DNA of 64,000 nt from Maritimibacter sp. (GTDB lineage: Bacteria; Pseudomonadota; Alphaproteobacteria; Rhodobacterales; Rhodobacteraceae), in assembly GCA_017792445.1 (NCBI GenBank), contig CP051232.1, positions 2,578,001 through 2,642,000 of the forward strand, read 5' to 3'. This document shows, piece after piece, positions 60,013 to 64,000 of this stretch. Both the position numbers and the translations under genes were made by a program. The notes under the pieces are model-generated. The model worked only from the letters and a program-made list of their open reading frames with translations. It did no database searches and was not told the DNA's origin. Position 1 is the first letter of the stretch; each line of letters opens with the position of its first letter.

Positions 60013-61968
60013 ATGCTGGACAACCCCGACAACATCTACAAGCCGAGCGCGGAATTCATTCAGAACGCCCACATCGGCCCCGACAAGTACAAGGAAATGT
60101 ACACGGTTTCGGTCGAGGACCCCGAAACCTTCTGGGGCGAGCACGGCAAGCGGCTTGACTGGATCGAGCCCTACACCAAGGTCAAGAACACCTGCTTCGA
60201 TTATGGCAAGGTCTCGATCAAGTGGTTCGAGGACGGCGTCCTGAACGTCGCCGCCAACTGCATCGACCGCCATCTTGCGACGCGCGCCAACCAGACCGCG
60301 ATCATCTTCGAACCCGACGATCCGAACGCCGAAGCGCAGCACATCACCTACAAGGAACTGCACGAGAAGGTCTGCCGCATGGCGAACGTCCTTCTGTCGC
60401 AGGGCGTGATGCGGGGCGACCGCGTGGTGATCTACCTGCCGATGATCCCGGAAGCCGCCTATGCGATGCTGGCCTGCGCCCGGATCGGCGCGATCCATTC
60501 CATCGTCTTCGCGGGCTTCTCGCCCGACGCGCTGGCGAACCGGATCAACGACTGCGGCGCCAAGCTGGTGATCACCGCCGACACCGCGCCGCGTGGCGGT
60601 CGTGTCACCGCGCTGAAGTCGAACACCGACGCCGCGCTGCTGCACTGTTCGGACAAGGTGCGCTGCCTTGTGGTGAAGCACACCGGCGACCAGACCACCT
60701 GGATCGACGGCCGCGACGTGGACGTGAAGGCGCTGATGGAAACCGCCGCGCCCGACTGCCCGCCGCGCCCGATGAACGCGGAAGACCCGCTGTTCATCCT
60801 CTACACCTCGGGGTCGACCGGTAAGCCGAAGGGCGTCGTTCACACCTCGGGCGGCTACCTCGTCTACGCGGCGATGACGCAGGAATACACGTTCGACTAC
60901 CATGAGGGCGACGTGTTCTGGTGTTCGGCGGACGTGGGCTGGGTCACCGGCCACAGCTATATCGTCTATGGCCCGCTCGCCAACGGCGCGACCACGCTGA
61001 TGTTCGAGGGCGTGCCGACCTACCCGGACGCCGGCCGCTTCTGGGCCGTATGCGAGAAGCACAAGGTAAACCAGTTCTACACCGCGCCGACCGCAATCCG
61101 CGCGCTGATGGGGCAGGGGCCGGAATGGGTCGAGAAGTACGACCTGTCCTCGCTGAAGCTGCTGGGCACCGTGGGCGAGCCGATCAACCCGGAAGCCTGG
61201 AACTGGTACAACGAACTGGTGGGCAAGGGGAAACTCCCCATCGTCGACACCTGGTGGCAGACCGAAACCGGCGGCCACATGATCACGCCGATCCCCGGCG
61301 CGGTCCCGGCCAAGCCCGGCTCGGCGACGCTGCCGTTCTTCGGCGTGAAGCCGGTGGTTCTTGAGGCCGAGAAGGGCACCGAGATCGAGGGCAACCCGGC
61401 CGAGGGCGTGCTGGCCATCGCCGATAGCTGGCCCGGCCAGATGCGCACCGTCTGGGGCGATCACGACCGGTTCGAGGCGACCTACTTCCAGCAGTACAAG
61501 GGCTATTACTTCTCGGGTGACGGCTGCCGCCGCGACGAGGACGGCTACTTCTGGATCACCGGCCGGGTCGATGACGTCATCAACGTCTCGGGTCACCGGA
61601 TGGGCACCGCCGAGGTCGAAAGCGCGCTGGTGGCGCATGCCGACGTGGCCGAGGCCGCGGTGGTGGGCTTCCCGCACGACATCAAGGGGCAGGGCATCTA
61701 CTGCTACGTGACCCTGATGAACGGCGTCGAGGCGACGGACCAGTTGAAGAAGGACCTTGAAAAGTGGGTCCGGACCGAGATCGGCCCGATTGCCAAGCCG
61801 GACCACATCCAGTGGGCGCCGGGGCTGCCGAAGACCCGCTCGGGCAAGATCATGCGCCGCATCCTGCGCAAGATCGCCGAGAACGACTATGGCGCGCTGG
61901 GCGATACCTCCACGCTCGCGGATCCCACCGTGGTCGACGACCTGATCGCGAACCGCATGAACAAGTAA
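60013..61968 (+). CDS. acs: Acetyl-CoA synthetase
   Basis: This 651-residue AMP-forming ligase matches Acs in length. The AMP-binding motif is [11 protein letters not shown] near 270, followed by [10 protein letters not shown] with the acetate-pocket tryptophan, [24 protein letters not shown] (in parts) and the acetylation-site lysine in [10 protein letters not shown]. It makes acetyl-CoA from acetate, ATP and CoA. GGAGG lies eight bases before the ATG at 60013. Its place behind a LivHMGF-type importer, and the ScfR gene upstream, suggest import of a compound that yields acetate or a short acid. Confidence 0.97.
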   Translation: MLDNPDNIYKPSAEFIQNAHIGPDKYKEMYTVSVEDPETFWGEHGKRLDWIEPYTKVKNTCFDYGKVSIKWFEDGVLNVAANCIDRHLATRANQTAIIFEPDDPNAEAQHITYKELHEKVCRMANVLLSQGVMRGDRVVIYLPMIPEAAYAMLACARIGAIHSIVFAGFSPDALANRINDCGAKLVITADTAPRGGRVTALKSNTDAALLHCSDKVRCLVVKHTGDQTTWIDGRDVDVKALMETAAPDCPPRPMNAEDPLFILYTSGSTGKPKGVVHTSGGYLVYAAMTQEYTFDYHEGDVFWCSADVGWVTGHSYIVYGPLANGATTLMFEGVPTYPDAGRFWAVCEKHKVNQFYTAPTAIRALMGQGPEWVEKYDLSSLKLLGTVGEPINPEAWNWYNELVGKGKLPIVDTWWQTETGGHMITPIPGAVPAKPGSATLPFFGVKPVVLEAEKGTEIEGNPAEGVLAIADSWPGQMRTVWGDHDRFEATYFQQYKGYYFSGDGCRRDEDGYFWITGRVDDVINVSGHRMGTAEVESALVAHADVAEAAVVGFPHDIKGQGIYCYVTLMNGVEATDQLKKDLEKWVRTEIGPIAKPDHIQWAPGLPKTRSGKIMRRILRKIAENDYGALGDTSTLADPTVVDDLIANRMNK

Positions 61969-61990
61969 CCGCGTTCAAAGCCATGAACGG

Positions 61991-62018
61991 AAAAGCGCGC
62001 CCCTCCCGGCGCGCTTTT
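61991..62018 (+). terminator. Intrinsic terminator after acs
   Basis: An 11-base perfect stem (AAAAGCGCGCC with GGCGCGCTTTT, 61991-62001 and 62008-62018) around a six-base loop is followed by TTC. It ends 24 bases before the stop of the convergent GNAT gene. The A-run and T-run make it work on both strands. Confidence 0.9.
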
Positions 62019-62042
62019 TCGTGTGGGAAGGGCGGCGGCGCG

Positions 62043-62579
62043 TCAGCCGATTTCCAACGTGTAGAGGTCGCTGTCCGGCGTCGAAAGTCGCGGGTCCGCG
62101 GCGAAGCCCGCCTTTTGCAGCACCCGCGCCGAAGCCGGGTTGTCGCGGCCCACCCCGCCAAGAAGCCTTGCGGGCGGTCCCGTCCGCAACATGGACACAA
62201 GACCCCTCAGAAGCTCGGTCGCCGCCCCGTTGCCCCAGGCGTGTTCGGCAAGCAGATAGCCGACGTGGACATCGCGCCGGCCCTCGGTGTCGTCCCCGGC
62301 GGCCAGGATGATCAGCCCGACAAGGCCCGGGGCGGTCCGCGATGTGACGACCATGACTTCGCTTTCGGCCTTTCGCGCGTCGATCCAGGCCGACGCCGCG
62401 TCGGGTGACGGTGCCAGTTGCATGGAGGGTGGAAGGTGCGCCAGTACCTTCGGGGTCAGGATCGCCGCCAGGTCCTCTTCCAGAGCTTCGCGATCCGTGG
62501 GGCGGTCCGTCAGCGGGCGCCAATCCACGACCCGGAACCTGTCGGTGGAAAACGCGGTGACGTGCAATGCCGTCGCCAC
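62043..62579 (-). CDS. GNAT family N-acetyltransferase
   Basis: This 178-residue protein starts with a GTG at 62579, three bases after the prepilin-peptidase stop. Its RimJ/RimL-type pattern is FRVVDWRPLTDRPTDREALE at the start, VHVGYLLAEHAWGNGAATELL as the acetyl-CoA-binding motif region, and GGVGRDNPASARVLQKAGF. The substrate is unknown. It is probably cotranscribed with the prepilin peptidase but has no evident link to pili. Confidence 0.85.
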   Translation of the reverse strand: MATALHVTAFSTDRFRVVDWRPLTDRPTDREALEEDLAAILTPKVLAHLPPSMQLAPSPDAASAWIDARKAESEVMVVTSRTAPGLVGLIILAAGDDTEGRRDVHVGYLLAEHAWGNGAATELLRGLVSMLRTGPPARLLGGVGRDNPASARVLQKAGFAADPRLSTPDSDLYTLEIG

Positions 62580-62582
62580 CGC

Positions 62583-63074
62583 TCAGCCGTTCAGCAGGCC
62601 GAGGATAAGATAGAAGATCAGCGCCGGACCCAGCGCGAGACCCATCGGGAAATCCTGGATTGCGAAGGATTTCCAGTCGGTTGCACGCTGCATCGCCGGG
62701 ATGGCCCGGAAGGCGCGGTGGGTGACGTAGGCGGCCAGCAGGACCGCGCCGAACAGGAAGGCGAAGGGGCGCGCATCGGCCAGCGGGATGAAGGGGGCCA
62801 TGGCGGCGGCGAACTTGGCGTCACCGGCGCCGATCATGCCGACCATGTTCATCAAGAACCCGACCACCAGCACCACAACCAGCTGCAAAAGCCGCCAGGG
62901 GTATTCCGCCAGCGGCACCGCGATCAGCCCGACCACAAGGAACACCAGCGTCAGGGCGTAGACCGCCTTGTTCGGGATTTTCATGAACTTGACGTCGTTC
63001 CACGCCACCCAGATGCCGATGGGCACCGCGAAGGGCAGGAACCAGAGCGCTTGGCTTGCGGGCAGGGTCAGCAT
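62583..63074 (-). CDS. cpaA: Prepilin peptidase, CpaA/TadV-type (A24 family)
   Basis: This 163-residue membrane protein has six or so hydrophobic segments and both aspartates of A24 peptidases: Asp27 in WNDVKFMKIPNKA and the second in MIGAGDAKFAAAM. It lacks the N-terminal methylase domain of PilD, as is usual for CpaA/TadV. It removes the leader of Flp pilins. The TadD-like gene lies 44 bases upstream on the same strand. The rest of the Tad locus should lie to the right of the window. Confidence 0.92.
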   Translation of the reverse strand: MLTLPASQALWFLPFAVPIGIWVAWNDVKFMKIPNKAVYALTLVFLVVGLIAVPLAEYPWRLLQLVVVLVVGFLMNMVGMIGAGDAKFAAAMAPFIPLADARPFAFLFGAVLLAAYVTHRAFRAIPAMQRATDWKSFAIQDFPMGLALGPALIFYLILGLLNG

Positions 63075-63118
63075 CGCGGGGGTCCGTGCGGCTGACGGGG
63101 CCCGCAGGCCCCGCCGGA

Positions 63119-63976
63119 TCAGTTGGTGACGTTCGCTTCCAGCGCGCGCAGCGAGCGCACGGCGGCCTCGAAGTGCTGCGGATGCGTGTCGATTGCCTCG
63201 CGCAGCAGGCCCTTGCCGATCTCGATGTCGCCTTGCTTGACGGCGGACAGGCCAAGCGTGTGCAGAAGCTGCGCCCGCTCGATCTGCGACATCGGAACCA
63301 CCGGCAGCTCGTAGTCGCGCTGCGCGCCACGGGCGAGGGCCAGGTTGTTCTTCGCGGTGAACAGGCTGTCGTCATAGGTGATGGCTTCGCCGAACAGGCG
63401 TTCCGCCTCGGCGTATTCGCCGCGCGACAGCTTCGAGTAGCCCCAGTTGTTCAGCACGCTGCCGGGTTTGGTGGTCAGACCGACCGCGATCTCGTAGAAC
63501 GCGTCGGCGTCCTTCCACTCCTGATTGGAGTCGGCGATCATCGCTTCCAGCTTGTAGCGCTTGAAGGTCTCGTAGGTCGGCGGGATCTTGTCCAGCGCCG
63601 CCTCTGCGGTGTCCCAGTCGCCGGTGCGGATCAGCGCGTCGGCATATTCGACCCGGTCGGAATTGGTGACTTCCGCGTGGTCGACAACCGCTTTCCACGC
63701 CACCGCACCTTCGGTGTTCCGCTTGGCGCGGACCAGCGACAGCGCGTGGCCCCGCAACAGGTCGATCCGGTCCGGATGCTCGGCCAGCGAGCGCCTGAAA
63801 TAGTTCACCGCCTCGTTCGGGTCCGCGACCGTCAGCATGATGTCGTTGAGATTGCTCTCGTCGATCACATTCACGGTGTCGAACGCACGTTCAACATCCG
63901 CGTCGCCCGCCTTGTCGCCACAGGCCGACAACAGCACGGCGCTGCCGAGGCAGACCACCCCAACCAACTTGCGCAT
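63119..63976 (-). CDS. tadD: TPR lipoprotein, TadD-like
   Basis: This 285-residue protein has a lipoprotein signal (LLSACGDK, lipid Cys at 19) and TPR-like repeats from about residue 48 to the end (PNEAVNYFRRSLAEHPDRID, RGEYAEAERLFGEAITYDDS, GDIEIGKGLLREAIDTHPQH). TadD is an outer-membrane-linked assembly factor of Flp pili. AAAGGA lies upstream of the ATG at 63976. A TAA in the last bases of the window on this strand may end the preceding tad gene. The pairing with cpaA supports the assignment. Confidence 0.88.
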   Translation of the reverse strand: MRKLVGVVCLGSAVLLSACGDKAGDADVERAFDTVNVIDESNLNDIMLTVADPNEAVNYFRRSLAEHPDRIDLLRGHALSLVRAKRNTEGAVAWKAVVDHAEVTNSDRVEYADALIRTGDWDTAEAALDKIPPTYETFKRYKLEAMIADSNQEWKDADAFYEIAVGLTTKPGSVLNNWGYSKLSRGEYAEAERLFGEAITYDDSLFTAKNNLALARGAQRDYELPVVPMSQIERAQLLHTLGLSAVKQGDIEIGKGLLREAIDTHPQHFEAAVRSLRALEANVTN

Positions 63977-64000
63977 CTTTGGCGTCCTTTTACTGCTCGC

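Overview
The window is high-GC DNA from an alphaproteobacterium, most likely a member of the Rhodobacteraceae (Roseobacter group). The basis is gene content: an NDUFA12-type complex I accessory subunit, an ALDH16-type double aldehyde dehydrogenase, an ScfR-type regulator, DUF1467 and DUF2155 proteins, Tad/Flp pilus genes and several NMT1/THI5-type ABC importers. A dispersed intergenic element with a GAAATACCTCGGGG core, which I associate from memory with this family, points the same way. No rRNA, tRNA, CRISPR, prophage or insertion sequence was recognised. Almost the whole window is chromosomal-style coding sequence.

Left arm (1-11081). A compact minus-strand operon of eight genes runs from an ABC importer (binding protein, ATPase, permease) through a CodA-like deaminase, an FAD-linked oxidase and two flavodoxin-fold quinone-reductase paralogues to a 2-oxoglutarate/Fe(II) oxygenase cut by the window edge. 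Beside it lie a divergent RidA-family gene, an 8-oxoguanine-deaminase-like amidohydrolase and an FAD monooxygenase. Together they look like an uptake and oxidative/deaminating pathway for an unidentified N-heterocycle.

Centre-left (11082-30832) is mostly housekeeping and stress genes: GNAT, hemerythrin, a response regulator, methylmalonyl-CoA epimerase, nitroreductase, class II deacetylase, ALDH16 with deoC, an ArsR-SRPBCC pair, clpP and clpX, NDUFA12, mlaD, aat and accBC. A tandem pair of putative glycosyltransferases follows.

Centre (30833-43968) is the reductive pyrimidine degradation locus. preT and preA reduce uracil/thymine, a dihydropyrimidinase opens the ring and an M20-family carbamoylase finishes. 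A RutR-type TetR regulator sits between them, and a two-permease ABC importer with its own binding protein lies downstream. A perfect RutR-like palindrome lies upstream of rutR and a degenerate one upstream of preT. The most unusual object in the window is here: an array of exactly 69-bp tandem repeats (seven full copies plus a partial one). Each carries a G/C hairpin, and the array lies between the transporter ATPase gene and its permease genes.

Right arm (44029-64000). It holds a ThDP-dependent enzyme and a very small gene with its own promoter and terminator. Next come an orphan FliM/FliN-type protein and a three-gene signalling unit (REC-only regulator, small membrane protein, symporter-histidine kinase). 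A MarR-FUSC efflux pair follows. An ScfR regulator is divergent from a five-gene branched-chain-amino-acid-type ABC transporter followed by acetyl-CoA synthetase. The end holds a GNAT, a CpaA-like prepilin peptidase and a TadD-like lipoprotein. The CrbS-like kinase, ScfR and acs suggest that this arm senses and uses acetate or short acyl compounds, but that link is inference.
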